From Macrocystis pyrifera (Eukaryota; Sar; Phaeophyceae; Laminariales; Laminariaceae): a DNA stretch of 64,000 nt. The position numbers and the translations under genes are program-made. This document shows, piece after piece, positions 1 through 12,700 of this stretch. Position 1 is the stretch's first letter. Each line of letters begins with the position of its first letter. A model generated the notes under the pieces. The model made no database searches. It was not told where the DNA came from and saw only the letters and a program-made list of their open reading frames with translations. Location: NCBI GenBank assembly GCA_031763025.1, contig JASSKH010000025.1, positions 620,001 to 684,000 of the forward strand, written 5' to 3'.

Positions 1-464
1 AAGGGAGTTAGGTTAGTGTATAGGCTTCCTTTCTTTCGTTTATCTTCGGTATTTCTGTCTTCTTTCTGGTGGGATGTTTATGAGTGATAAACGTAGAAAC
101 TCATGCTGCGCATTTGTCGTATGGAAAACCCTACCGGTATAACAGTAGTCTACAGAGTGGTACGGCAGCACAGGACATCTTCCACGCATTAACAAGAAAT
201 AGGGACGCCGACTCAGCCTCGATTTCTTACCTGGGAAAGGGTTTGTAGTACACTAACTTTAACATGACCGTTTCGGGGTTTGTTTTTTCCTTCCAGAACA
301 TGTTTTCTTACGACTCGTTTTCTGATTGCAGTAGTGTTTCCCAGGTATATACGTATAATAAACATCCTGCCCGTACCACTACAGTAGACTACTATTAACA
401 ATAGGTCTTTATCATAGGGATGCGGCAATTTCGTATTGCTGCGTTAGCCATGCGACAATGTGTT

Positions 465-1310
465 AGTAGTAGCATGAGCTTCAACGTCGATCACTCAGAA
501 ACATTTCCCGAAACAAAAAGCTAACCTGTTGGACGACACCGACATATTTTGGACTATTAATAGAGTAGCTTGATCGTTGATCAATCAGAAGCATTCCCAT
601 TGATAACCAAAACCAAGGGAAACCAAAACAAAAAGGAAACCTGTTGGCCTACAGTAGCCATCCGACAATGTTTTATTAGTAGCATGAGCTCAAACGTTGA
701 TCGTTCAGAAACACTCCCAATGATAACAAAAACCATGTGAAACCAAAACGAAAAGGAAACCTGTTGGTGTGCAGTAGACTGCTGGACTGCAATAACCACA
801 TTTTGACTACAGCAGTAGAGTAGCTTTTACGTTGACCAATCAGAAACATTCCCAGTAACAGTAGAAACCAAGGGCCTATTGGAATACAGTAGCTTCAACG
901 TTGATAACTCATAAATATTCTCCGAAAGAAGAAAACCAAGCGAAACCAAAACAAGAAGGAAAAATGTTGGCCAACAGTAGACTATTGAACACAACAGTCT
1001 ATCGGACTCCAGTAGCTTCAACGTTGGTCACTCATAAGCATTCCCCGAAAGAATAAAGCCCAATGGAAACAAAAAAAAGGAAACCTGTTGGCCTGCAGTA
1101 GACTATTGGATTACACAAATTATTGGACTACGGTAGGTTCAACGTTGATCACCTTTAAAGCAAACATTCCCCGAAAGAAGAAAACCAAGGGGAAACCAAT
1201 ACAAATATCAAACATATTGGCCTACAGTAGACTATTGGACTACGGTAGGTTCAACGTTGATCACTCATGAAACACTCCCCGAAGGAAGAAGAAAACCAAG
1301 AGAAAACGAA
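465..1310. repeat. Degenerate minisatellite, about eight units of 75-125 bp
   Basis: Units share a core close to CTTCAACGTTGATCACTCA followed by a CATTCCCCGAAAG-like stretch and an A-rich AAACCAAGGGAAACC block. Copies of the core begin near 478, 571, 690, 820, 894, 1017, 1138 and 1251. The array lies in the intron downstream of SPEF1 exon 2. Nothing recognisable was seen in 1-464. Confidence 0.8.
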
Positions 1311-1405
1311 AAACGAAAAGGAACTCTACGCCCGAAGTCTTACTCCTTTCTGTATACATCCTTCCTGCTCAACCTCTAACTACTGTTGGTGTTGTGTAAC
1401 AATAC

Positions 1406-2071
1406 CTTCTCGTTGAGGGTGTTCCAATTGTACACCTTCTGCCCCACGGCGTTCGCGGCAGCATAGTTGTGCAGCTCGACAAGCTTGGGGAAGTAGTGCG
1501 CAACCACCTAACACAAGAATAAATATCATAGCATACAAAGGGCGGCAGCGAACAGATTCGAGCAGATGTGTGTGTGGGTGTTTATCTTCACACGAACAAT
1601 CGTTCTGCGAACAATCGTTCTTTCTACACACCCATCGATATCCAGTACACCCAGTGTCCGTGCTGATTGTTTACCTTCGAAAGAGATATACTCATGATTC
1701 AGCTCTAAGGTCACCACATACTATCATTGCGGTATGAGACAGAGCACTGCTGCGTATTTATAAAACTAAAAACAACAGCTAGCTGGGAGATCGAGGATTT
1801 CGTCCAAGCTCGTACTTGAAAGCTGTCTTTGTGTGTTCTTTGTGTGTGTTGTGTACGTTGCGAATGCGTGGGCCGACCCAAACGATACTACTGCTCCCGG
1901 CAACTTCTGTTAACAGGGACCAGCGAAACAGCTGCTGTTACCTTGAAGGGGCAACCAGGACGATGACAATGCGTTGACTTTGCAAACAGCAGCAGCAACA
2001 GCAGCAGCAGCAGCAGGTACAGGTACGGGTACAAAGACTTTCTTTCCTATTTTTCTCCACTCGTGAAGTTG

Positions 2072-2106
<35 letters not shown>

Positions 2107-3211
2107 TATATAATCGTGAACGCGAGTTTCTATTTTCGACGACGCCAAAAAACAGGGAGGGACCCCTTTAGAGTTGCCTGAAGCGTTCGGCGTCTGACGT
2201 GCAGCGTCCACTGACGCACACAGGTTGACGACATCTGCTTGCTTTTATCCTGGTGCGCGAGTTTCTATAACTGATAAATAGCGACAGCTACTCGTATGCA
2301 CCTGGTATAAACGAGTAAAACTCTGACTGACACACATCTGGTAGTAGTAGCTGTAATAGCTGCACGTACGTCGTGGAACCGTCATGTCGTCATTCCAGGT
2401 ACGTCACAAGTAGTTAGGGCCCAAGTACGTACCACTTACCAGGTACCAAGTAAACTTCAACAACCTGTTCCCTTTGTTATTATAGACATGTAGTTGTAGT
2501 CGTACGTACGAGTTCAATCTGCGAGTGATACCGTCGAATACACAAAGTAGTGAACACGGCAAACAGCATATCTGCTACCAGGTATTAATTACGGGGGACC
2601 ATAGTAAATAGGATCTACGGTATAGACAAAAACCTATATATTTCCCTATTTTTACTAACAATATTTGGTCCTATTTACTATGGACCCCCGTAAATAGTCT
2701 ATATACCTCAAAACCTGCAGAGTGGTATTACGTAATAAGAAATACTTGTAGTCAGGTAGTAGAGTAAAGCGGTTCAAACCGGAGGTAGATTGAGTTTTTA
2801 GCCTGATGTAGTCGAACGCTGTGGCAGGGGGTGTTCACCTAGAGATTCACGGCCACGCATCACGGAAATCACGAGGAGACAGGGCACAAGGCCAAGAACA
2901 AGGTAGTCCATCCACCGAGGCCACCCTCTGAAGATGTTTGGGACCCTTGCAGGACAGCTATCCTGTTGCTTGTGACATACCAGTCCAGTACAGCCGAGGA
3001 TCCTTCTACATTCAGGACGCGTATTTCGACGATGTTTTCAAGATATTGTCGATACGCAGGAACACTCGGAGTTATTACCGTATCATACCTCTGCCACTAG
3101 TACCCCGTCGCTGAAATCACGTGCTATGTTTCGCTTCGGCCTTGACAGGTTGATCTCATCAACCCATGTGTACAACCGGGTCAGGTCATCGTTGCTCAGC
3201 GTGCCGGGCAT
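1406..3211 (-). CDS. SPEF1: SPEF1/CLAMP-like calponin-homology protein, 5' part (runs off window)
   Basis: Two exons are visible on the minus strand: 3211-3089 (start codon at 3211-3209, 41 codons) and 1507-1406 (34 codons). They join in phase 0 across a 1.58-kb GT-AG intron. Exon 1 reads LYTWVDEINLSRPKRNIARD then FSDGVLVAE, and exon 2 continues VVAHYFPKLVELHNY then NWNTLNEK. This is the N-terminal half of the calponin-homology domain typical of sperm flagellar protein 1/CLAMP, a microtubule-binding and bundling protein of the axoneme central pair and of cortical microtubules (family knowledge). A donor (AAG|GTATTG) follows exon 2, so the gene continues towards base 1, but no third exon could be recognised in 1-1405. 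The start was chosen where family similarity begins; the frame stays open upstream to about 3538, so an N-terminal extension is possible. It is divergent from the coiled-coil/actin-related gene. Confidence 0.85.
1985..2102. repeat. CAG-rich run (1985-2015) and (TA)n microsatellite (about 2075-2102)
   Basis: Direct reading shows a CAG/CAA tract and then an uninterrupted TA run inside intron 1 of the SPEF1-like gene. The rest of that intron (1508-3088) contains one TA-flanked inverted-repeat element at 2589 and no coding signal. Confidence 0.9.
2589..2693 (+). mobile_element. TA-flanked TIR element, copy 1
   Basis: The copy begins TTACGGGGGACCATAGTAAA and ends in the inverse complement CTATGGACCCCCGTAA. 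The asymmetric core (ACCTATATATTT...CAATATTTGGTCC) is in plus orientation. The right flank has an extra A before TA and the left flank is AA, so its TA duplication is imperfect. It sits in intron 1 of the SPEF1-like gene. Confidence 0.85.
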
Positions 3212-3731
3212 AGCTCGGATCCTTCTCGGAGTGCTCCCAGCATAATAAAACATTAAAACGAAAGTATGGGTTTCAAAAAAGTTCTCGAGGCGTTTTTCTC
3301 CCTCGCTTCTTCGTCGATTGCCAACGGTTTTTGACCGCGTGCAGCACTTCCAGCCAGGGCTTGGGCGGAGTGGATGCTGGCCCTGCGCGGAGAGTACTTC
3401 AGTGTGGACCGTAGCGTAGCCTCCTCGTGGATCCTTCGCGACCCGCCTTTCTGACGAAGCCACCAACTCCGGTTCAACAACAATTTGGCGAACAGACGAA
3501 AAAAAATCGAACAACGCGCGTACTTCGTACGTTGACACGTTGACCCGAGACCAAACTCACGACCGCACGCACGCAGCAGGAGCAGCGGCAGCGGCCGCAA
3601 CAACGGCAGCAGCAGTGTGAGGCTTGACAGCCCCCGCCTAGAGGGACAAGAATAAGTCGGAGATCCGAGGGGGGGAGCGCCGGATCGACTCACGGCCGTG
3701 AGCATCGGCTGGCTGGGGGACGGCCTACAAG
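3212..3731. promoter_or_regulatory. Putative bidirectional promoter between SPEF1-like and coiled-coil/actin-related genes
   Basis: Only 520 bp separate the two start codons, which face away from each other, so both genes must be driven from this interval or from inside it. It is GC-rich, with a CAG/GCC-rich stretch at about 3575-3620. No TATA box or other recognisable motif could be called with confidence. The assignment rests on gene orientation. Confidence 0.5.
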
Positions 3732-6700
3732 ATGGCGCGGTACGAGTCCCTGCTATCGCGCTCTGCAGCTCCTCTTCGTTCCGACATGGAAAACAGCATG
3801 TCTAGGGGGATGAATCAGCAAAACTTGCCGCCCAATCTCTCCACCGACCCGTTGGACTTCTTCGGGGCCATCCGAGACCTAGTAGAGCAGAGCATACCGC
3901 AGCAGGAGATCAAGAGGTATGCTCCGTTACAGCAGAAGCAGCAGCGGAAGTGGAAGGCGGAAGCTCCCGCTGCTGTGGGAAGCTGCAGCAGCAGTACTGG
4001 TGGGGAATCGGGGCTGAGGGGTATCGTTGCTCAGCTTGAGGGGGAGAACGGGACTCTTCGAGACAGGGTGTCTGAATTGGAACGCGCGCTGAGGAAAGCT
4101 CAGGGATGCCTCCCAAAGAAGGTAGGGGTGTTGGTGTTGATGGGGGCTGCTCGCTTGGCCTGGCTCTGCTGCTGCTGCTGCTGCTGCTGCTGTTTCAGCA
4201 GCGCTGCTGATGTCGCTGTTGATGTACGGTTCGCGCCGTATATCCGCTTTCCTTTGCTCCTTGCTGCTGTGCCTTCCTAATCTGAATCTGCAGCGCCTGC
4301 AGTGTATGTACCAGGTATTTGGTATTATTAATATTAATATTAATTCGTAGTATGTTTTGGTGCATGTTCGGATAAATTGGTACCAGGGTATATCATTACT
4401 ATCAAGGGTAACTGGAAATTGAGGGATGGATGCGGAATTAATGTACGTATGATACCATGTACACTGCTGTGTAATCATTTTAGCAGAGTAGAGGTGCAGC
4501 AGTCGTACAGCAGAGTACACCAGCAGTCACTATCTGGTATCTGGTATATATGTATATGACATGTGCGAGTACGTACGAGACTCGTTGCGGCAAGCGGCAG
4601 CACCCAGGCAGGGTGATACCACATCAGACATGATACGGACAAAGTGCGCGCGTAGCGCGGTATACATGAACGTAACAGGTTATCGCGCAGCAACATAGCA
4701 ACACAGCAACACAGCAACACAGCAGCAGCAGTCGTGGAAGGCCAATGGAGCCCCCCCCGACTGAGCTTGCTTTGCTTTGCTTCTTTGCTTTGCTTTCCTG
4801 CACACAGGTTCTTTTACACCTGCTTTCGACCTATGAACTTATCAAGTAATATTTCAACAGGTATTTCCTACTCGGTACAGCAGTATGCAATAATATCTGT
4901 ACTTTGTAGTGCTTGCGCTACTAATAGAGTAATGGCAACGGGCTTGGTAATTTGAGGTGAGCCAGGACCAGGATCATCAACAGCAACAACAAGCAGGAGC
5001 ACAACAACATACAGCTAATTTTAATAGTAGCAACTATGATACTGCTGTACAAGAACAATTAGCACCACAACAGCAGACAGCAGTACATCATGTGCCAGGT
5101 ACATCATCATCGGAACAAAATTATAGGAGGACTATCGTACAGCAGTTCGTATACAGTATAATATTAATGGTAGCCACTTGTCACCCTTTCATTCATTCAT
5201 TCATTCATTAATTAATTAGTACTGCTGTTAGTGCTGCTGTTATTACTGCTGTTCTGGTCGAATCAACCTCGAGTCGTTGCCAAGCACAAGAACGATCAAG
5301 CTATATAGAGTCTTGCCAACAAGCGCAGGCAGCATCCAAGCACTGACCAACTGCCATAGGATTCGATTTAGAGTTGGGGATGCGGTTCGGGTCGGTGGGT
5401 CGGCTGTAGGCACTAAGCGTGGTATTACGGGGGGGCCATAGTTAACGGGACCAATTTTTGTTAGCAAAAATACGTAAATACATAGTTTTTTATGTTTACC
5501 ATAGGTCCTATTAACTATGGACCCCCGTAATAGTAGCAGTAGTACACACCATGCAGTAATAGTAATAGCAATAGTACTGCAGCAGTATTAAATAGTAACA
5601 GTACAAAATAAAGGGTGGGACGTGGCTTATATAGACAGACCACTATTAATACTGGCTCATAATTTTTTCTTATGGTATTATTGCAACGGTTTCCGTCATT
5701 GCTTTGGGGTATCATACCAGTGTCAGCAGGTACCAGTATCGGTACCAGTATGATCTGTAGCAGGTATTATTTATTTGTGGCGCGTATTTTGGTGTTGTTG
5801 GCCGCGGCGGCGGCGAGCCAGCCGCAGCTGGACGGGATGGGATATGCCCGTTTGGCCGTTTAGGATAAGTACAAAGATACGTCGTGTGTATGCCGTTTGG
5901 CGGTTTGGTATACAGCAGTGTACGTAAAGGCCGGCGATCTATTAATAATGCTACGTACGTCGTAATGTTTCTGCGCGATGCCCCCCCTGAATCGGGCGAC
6001 TGACTTATTGTGAGTGATCGTGATGTGGTTGATTGGCTGATTGATGTCCCTACGAGCTACTATTAACAACGAGTTACTGCGGTATACGTACTGCTGTTTG
6101 TAGAGTGCTGTTGCATTTCTGTGGCGTCTCGTGAGCTCGTGCATGACGGTCGGTGCTCGGCAAATATGTATGGTATCGACGGCGGTACTCGTACGAGTAT
6201 TATTAATAATACATACTCGACGATACAAGGAGGGCGCGGTTTGACCCTGAGACCCTGTTGACTGACCGCCCCCTTCCACTCGTGCTCGTAAACTTATGCA
6301 TTCATACATATATACTTGTAAAGCTATACCACTTACTTAAGTGTATATGTAGCCAAAAGAGGCCTTGACGCTGCCAAACAGACGGGTCTCCTACAGACGT
6401 ACAATAGCATGTTTTGCTGGTGGGTGGTGGTTATTTTCTCGTTGGGCTTTCTCGTATGTTTTCGCTTGCTACCAACAGTCGTATGTAAGAAAAACTACTC
6501 TTGTTTAGTCCTGCTCGTGCACGTGTACTCGTAGGAAGAACTGCCTTGAAGCCCTTGTATTTTAGTATGCGCATCATAATTTTAGGAGTCAATAGTTTGG
6601 AGAACTACGTACCTTAAGTACGTACGTAAAGCAGTAGGAATGTACGGCAACACACGGCATGTTGTTGCTGTTGTTGTCTGCACGTAAAACATGACACCGT

Positions 6701-9700
6701 TTTTCTTTTGACCGGGCCCAACGACATCCAGCACACCCAAAGTACGGCCCGTAGTATATATAGTATTCTACCGCTGTAGGTCTATTTTTTGTATCTTTTC
6801 AGCGTCGAACTGCTTGTGTGCTACGAAAACCCAACCCTATAAAATTCACTAACGGGACTTGTTACGTAATGCCTACAGTAGTAGTGCTGGATGTCGCTGG
6901 GTTCGAAACCGGTTTAATGTGAGAGTCCACCCTACCGTACACAGTCATAAGTACAGTTCATAGTGAAACGGTGCTTGATGGTTCACCCTTACTACGACGA
7001 GCATGATCAACTGCGATTTAATTCGAGTATTTTTGTCACCGAAAACGTGGGTTTGAGGGTTATTATTTGTTTAGTACTTACTTTTCTCCCGTCCCACCCA
7101 TCCCCACCCCCTTGCACCCCCCCCCCCCCTCCCCCTCCATACTCACCAGCTGGCTAAGGCTGAGACCGCGCGAGACGTCGCCGAGTCAGCTCGCGCGAGC
7201 GCAGTGGCCTCTCTCGACAAAGCAAACGAAGACCTTAAGGAAGCACGCGAAACCATCGCCCGAGATGTGACATTCCAAGCGTCACGAGCTGACGCAGAGA
7301 TAGCCTTAGCGAGAGCCACCTCGGAAGCAACCCTGGCCCAGCTCGGTGAAGAGTTCCGCCTGTTCAGGGAGAATTCTGCCGGTGTCAGCGGAGAGCTTCG
7401 GAGGGAGCTGGAAGCTCTGACCGCCGAGCTTGACCAGGCCACCGTTGCAAAGGTCGCTCACGAGGCCACCCTTGAGCGGCAGAGAGAAGACCTGCTGGCG
7501 GGCAGGCGGGAGGTGGATGCTTCCCTAGCCGAAGAGCGCGAAAACTTCCGCGCTTTTCGGGAGAAGGCCTCGGTTGAGACCGCGGCGCGTGAAAGGGCGG
7601 CGCAGGAGGCTCTCGACCAGGAGCGAGAGCGGTGTGCGGCGTTGGAACGCAAGAACGAGGAATCTCGGGTTCTTCAAGAGTTAGCCCTCGAGGAGGAGCG
7701 AAAACAGCTCCGCGCTGTTAAGGCCCAGGCCGTGCCGACGCCGAAGCGCTCCAGCTAGCGCACCAGAAGGAGGCAATCCTCGAGATAGCGGGAGAGGCGC
7801 GGCGGAAGAAGGATGCAGCGGACCTCGCGGAGGAACGCGAAGCATTGCGAGCTTTGAGGGAGGTGGCCTCGGGGGGAGCCGAGGCTCTGGTTGGGTTGGA
7901 GAAAGCTCTTGCTTCGGAGAGAGCTCGGTGTGCGTTGTTGGAGAAGGAGGGCGATGCCTTGCGGGGCCGGCTGGAGGACGATCTGGACAGACAGGAGGGA
8001 GGAGGAGCTGCGCATCTCTCGGGCGGAGACGGCGGGAGGGCGGGAGGCGCTCAGGGCGTCCGAGGAGGTTTTGGCCGCTGAACGGGAGCGGTTTGAAGGG
8101 TTCAAGGTGGAGGTCGAGGGTTTGCACAAGCGCGAAGAGACTGCTGCGCTTGCGGCTCGTACTGCGGCGGAATTGGCCTTGTCGAAAGAGCGAGAGGAGG
8201 TCGTTGCCTTGCGCGAGAGCCAAGCGGAGCGGCGGCAGGCTCTGGTGAAGTCGGAGCAAGCTCTAACGGCGGAAAGGGAGGCGTTTTCCGCGTTCAAGCG
8301 GGAGGCCGGGTTGTTCCAGGAGAAGGCCGAGGCCGACGCAAGGGATGCTCGCGATGCGGCGGAGGCGTCTGCTGCCAAGGCCCACAAAGAATCGAGCGAC
8401 CTCAGAGAGGGGGCTACGAACGCCCGCAAGGCGCTGAAGCGGTCCGAGGAAGCTCTTGCCGCCGAGAGAAAGAAGTTTGCCTCTTGGAAGAGGACGAGCG
8501 ATGCTAAGATGGACTTGCTGAGGCGAGAGGCGACCAGGGCGGGGGACCTGGAGGACCAGCTGGCGAGCAAGGCGCTGCGGTTGAAGCAGAAGGAGGCGGA
8601 GACGCGAGCGCTTGCTTCGGACGGAAATATGGTCAGGGGTCTCCGCGAGAGCTTGTCGTGCAAGGTGAGTGGGTGGGTCAGTTGGCGTGGATGGTCGTGG
8701 GTGGGCTTCGGTGGGGGGGAGGCGGGGTGTACTCGTGTCATGTATGGTATTAATAGTCGTAGTTGTATGACGATAGACACTCGTACCACTACAATGCCGG
8801 GGCGGAGAGAGCACGTCGGGTTTTCACCAACCAGGCAGACTTTGCTATCACCAAGTGCGAAGCTTTGCGAGGTGTTGGGCGAATCGCATGAAGGATGAGC
8901 TGCATCCTGACTGTGGGTTAATTGGTGGGGACGGGTGGGTGGGTGGGTGGGTATTTATAACCCGTTCACGACTACAAAAAAAACAGCGCACTGGTACCAA
9001 GGAGTTTTCCCAAAAAACGTGGACATGTTTGGTAAGGGGTTAGGGAAGGGAGACGCTGTAAATGTTTCGGCCCTGTCGGAAGCCGAGAGGGACGAAGCGG
9101 CGTCGACCAATCGAAGCAGGCCAGTCCGCTGTAAATTTATTTGATCAGGGGGATGATACAGGTACTGTCGAAATTTCAACACTGACTAGTGCTGTCCAAA
9201 TTCAAACACAAGGAGCAACAGTAGTAGATGTACGGCACGCTTGCTGAAATTTATTGGTACCCTTTTGATGTGGCCTCGATTCTCGCGTTTTTGTTCGGTT
9301 CGCGTGGCTTACTTCAGGGTTTCGTACTTCCTGTAAAGCGTTACATCCCTTCCATCGCTTCGAACATGATCCGACCCTATTCATGCGTAGATAAATAGTT
9401 CCAAGTACTAGTGAGTGGATCTCCGATGGAAGGAGATTCATGTTGCACATACGCGCTCATTCATGCACCTTACCATACACGATGTGTATGTACACTACGC
9501 CTGCCGGAGTTTTGGTGATGCATGTTTCTTGTTTAGGATGATACACACTCCGAAAATGAGCGTTTTTTCTGTTTTCAAGTGTATATCTACTATCTACTGC
9601 TGTATCTCAGTGGATGTTGATGGCGTTGTACTCCACAGAAGGCATTATGTTTGGTCGCTGGGGTCCCGGCTATCCTGGCGGAAAGTGATAACATTCGTCA

Positions 9701-12700
9701 GTGGCATACTTTGGATTAGATTCGGTTTTTCGGTATTTGTTCGGATGATGGTGGCCCGCAGCTGCACATTTTTTTAGTTGTTGAGGCGTGTGCCGTTCAA
9801 CTGGATGTGGACCGCTTATCTGGCTTGTCTTTTTGTGGCATAGTCTTATCTATGGCACTATTTATGACTTTTTTTTGTGCGTGTGTGTTTTTTGTTGTTG
9901 AAACTGTGTCCAACGGGCGTATGTATTTACGAGGTACATGGTGCGATACAGCTATTGTTGCGTACACTTTTGTTGTGTTCTGGAGGTTTATCCTGTAATC
10001 GTTCAAGTGTGCTTCCACGTACTGCGTGATATCACTACGAGAAGTTTTAGAGCGCGGCTATTTGCAACCCCAGAATTGCAGCTCTAATTGTAACACACAC
10101 CGTTTTTTTTTTTTGTGTGATTGTGTTTTAGGTGTAGAGCGCGTTCTCGAACCAGCCCCCAATAGACCACTAAACGACACCGCCAGTTTTTTTCGGTGGG
10201 AACATCTTATCCCACCCAGACCTGATTCCATTCGACCCCCTGCTCTCATTTGATGGTGGAGAAATATAACTACCCCTCCGCAGGAGCCGCCGAAGGCCGA
10301 GGGCGCGACTCACCAACCGTGTACGTGTGTGTTGCAATTTGTGCTGCAGTTCTAGGGTTGCAATTAGCACTACCCAAAGTTAAGACTTGCTTCCGAAGAA
10401 CGTGCGGTGAAGCTGAAGCTGTACAGTGCTAGTTTACGGTTAGGCGCAGGCTATCGTTAGGTCCTCACGAAAAGCGTTTTTTCCGGTTGCTGTTGTTTTT
10501 GCATCTCGATTTTTTTGTCGTTCAACGTTCCGCGTCTCTTAACCCCTTTCAGTTTTGCACTGCACATAAACGCATGTTTCACTCTAATTCCAAGTAATTT
10601 GTCTCCAAAACGGGAGTGCAGTCTTGGAGGGCTTAAGGTACGACCCCCCGACTAGACATTTTATGTTCAAACATACCTCGTACTGCTGTTGTATAGGCGT
10701 GTAAGCTTCAAAATACACAATATAGTGCATGTACTGTGTACGGCATATATTTTTTGTTTTTTAATTCAAGTGAAGTTCTCTTTTTCTAAGTTCCTTCTAA
10801 GTTTCTGTGTCCGTTATAACTCCGAACTTCACACAGGACAACGCGCTTAACGAGCTCAGGCAGGAGCTAGGAAACCTGAAGATCGCGTCGGCCGCCGCAG
10901 CGGAGGCCGAAAACGCAGCCAGGCTGCTGCAGCAGCAGCAACAGCAGCAGCAGCAGCAGCAGTACCAACACCGCCTCTCGATGGGGGCGCAGATGCAGGC
11001 ACCCGCGCTGCCCAGCGCCGCCTCGAGGGGGCTAGCTGTCAACGGTGCTGGTAGTGGTGTCACACGAGAGGGTGGCGGATTGGTTAGGACGTTGTCGGTG
11101 TCCTCGGTGTCCTCGGGAGACTCCTTTGGGGAGGCGTGCGGGCTTGGAGCTATCGCTGAGGCGGTAGAGGAGGAAGTGGATGAGGAGGAGCAGCAGGAGG
11201 AAGGGGAGGTGGGGTGTTTGTCTTCGCAGTCGGACAGCGAGAGCGAAGAAGAGGAGGAGGAGGAGGAGGAGAGTGGGAGCGAGGATAGCGAGGGTATTCG
11301 CAGTAGCAGCGTTAGCAGGGGTGTTAACGATGACGGTGGTGCTGGCGGAGGCGGTAGCGGTGATGACGCTGAGAGAGGCGCGGCTGTTGTTGCGGCTGCT
11401 GCGGCAGACCCCGCGGCGGCTACCCCCCGCCGCCGCGTAACGCTGTCGTTAGACACCAACACTGACACGGACAGCGACGATGACGACGAAGAGGAAGTGG
11501 GTGAGGAGTCCTTCGCCACCCTGAAGTTCGCGGCAGCAGACAAAGCGCACGCGGCGGCGGGGAGCCGAAGACCGAGCAGGACCTCTGGCGGAGCCCGCCT
11601 CAGCATCTCCTCCTACAGCTTATCCCCGGGGCCGCGGGGTGTAGGAGGGGCGGGGAGGGCCCGTGCTAGCGTCGCCCCCGGGAGCAAGAGCTTGTCGCCC
11701 GTTCCTCGCTCGGGAGGGGCTAGAGCGAGCTGGTCCCCGGGGGGAAGCGGGGGGCTTCAGATGTCACCTGTGTCGAATTGCTTGTCGCCCATGGTGAGAC
11801 TTGCTCCCGTAGACCACGGCATGGGGAAGGAGGGGAACACGGTGGTGCTTGAGCTTGGGGCGTGGAGGGTGAGGGTTGGAATTGTTGGGGAGGGGGGGAG
11901 CGGTGAGGAGGGGGAAGGGGAGCGAGCGTCGTACTTCGACGATTTCCCGTGCTGCATGGCGAGCCCGCTTAGGGAAGGAGCGGACCTGGACGAACTCGTC
12001 AACGGGGCGTCTTCGCTGGCGGCGCCGATGTACTCCAAGTTTCGGGAGTGAGTCGAGGAGCTGACCTGCTTCTTAGGTGGCGAGAGAAACGAACACACTG
12101 CAGATACTTTGTTGGAGTTTTTTTTTTCGCCAAGGATTTATCTCTCTCTCTGGGTGCTGCTTTTTTTTCGTGTATCACCCCGGGTGGTCGGTCTTGCCTT
12201 GTCTTGTGCGTTCTATTTTTTTTGTAATTTTTTTTTTTTCATGTTTTTGCTTGAACTCGGTCCTGCATTTTTTACCGCTGATGGATAAGTCGGTTTCTGA
12301 AAAAGAGTACGGGCAAGCTTTTCTCTCTTCGCAGGTCGCCTGTTGCGCCTCCGGTACCCCCTCCTTTTGCGCGTTTCTTGAAGGCAGCGTTACAGCCCCC
12401 TGTTTTTGGTGCTGTGTGTTATTTATTCATGTATATACATATTTTTCAATACGTACCTGTGGATGTGTGTGTGTGTTTTTTTTCACCTCTCATGTTTCTT
12501 TTTTCTTTTCTTTTTTTGTTACTGCGTGTTTCTTATTTGTATTTCTTGTTTCTTTCGTTCTTCTCTTTTTTTAGGAGCGGAGTCTTCGTGGGCGGTGACG
12601 CGTGGTACTGCTGCCTAGACCACCCCTCGATCGCCCTGCGGTCGAAGCTCAAGCTGTCCTGCCCCCTCGAGAGGGGACAGAAGCCGACGAGAGAAGAGAC

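Noticed and set aside
3212..3538. N-terminal extension of the SPEF1-like protein
   Set aside because: The frame is open, but its sequence shows no family resemblance and lies in the likely promoter; kept only as a possibility.
7681..8789. Ser/Arg-rich open frame of 344 codons on the minus strand
   Set aside because: Antisense of the coiled-coil exon; its length comes from the GC-rich codon bias of the real frame.
10797..11606. Ser/Ala/Pro-rich minus-strand open frame of 269 codons
   Set aside because: Antisense of actin-related exon 3, with low-complexity composition.
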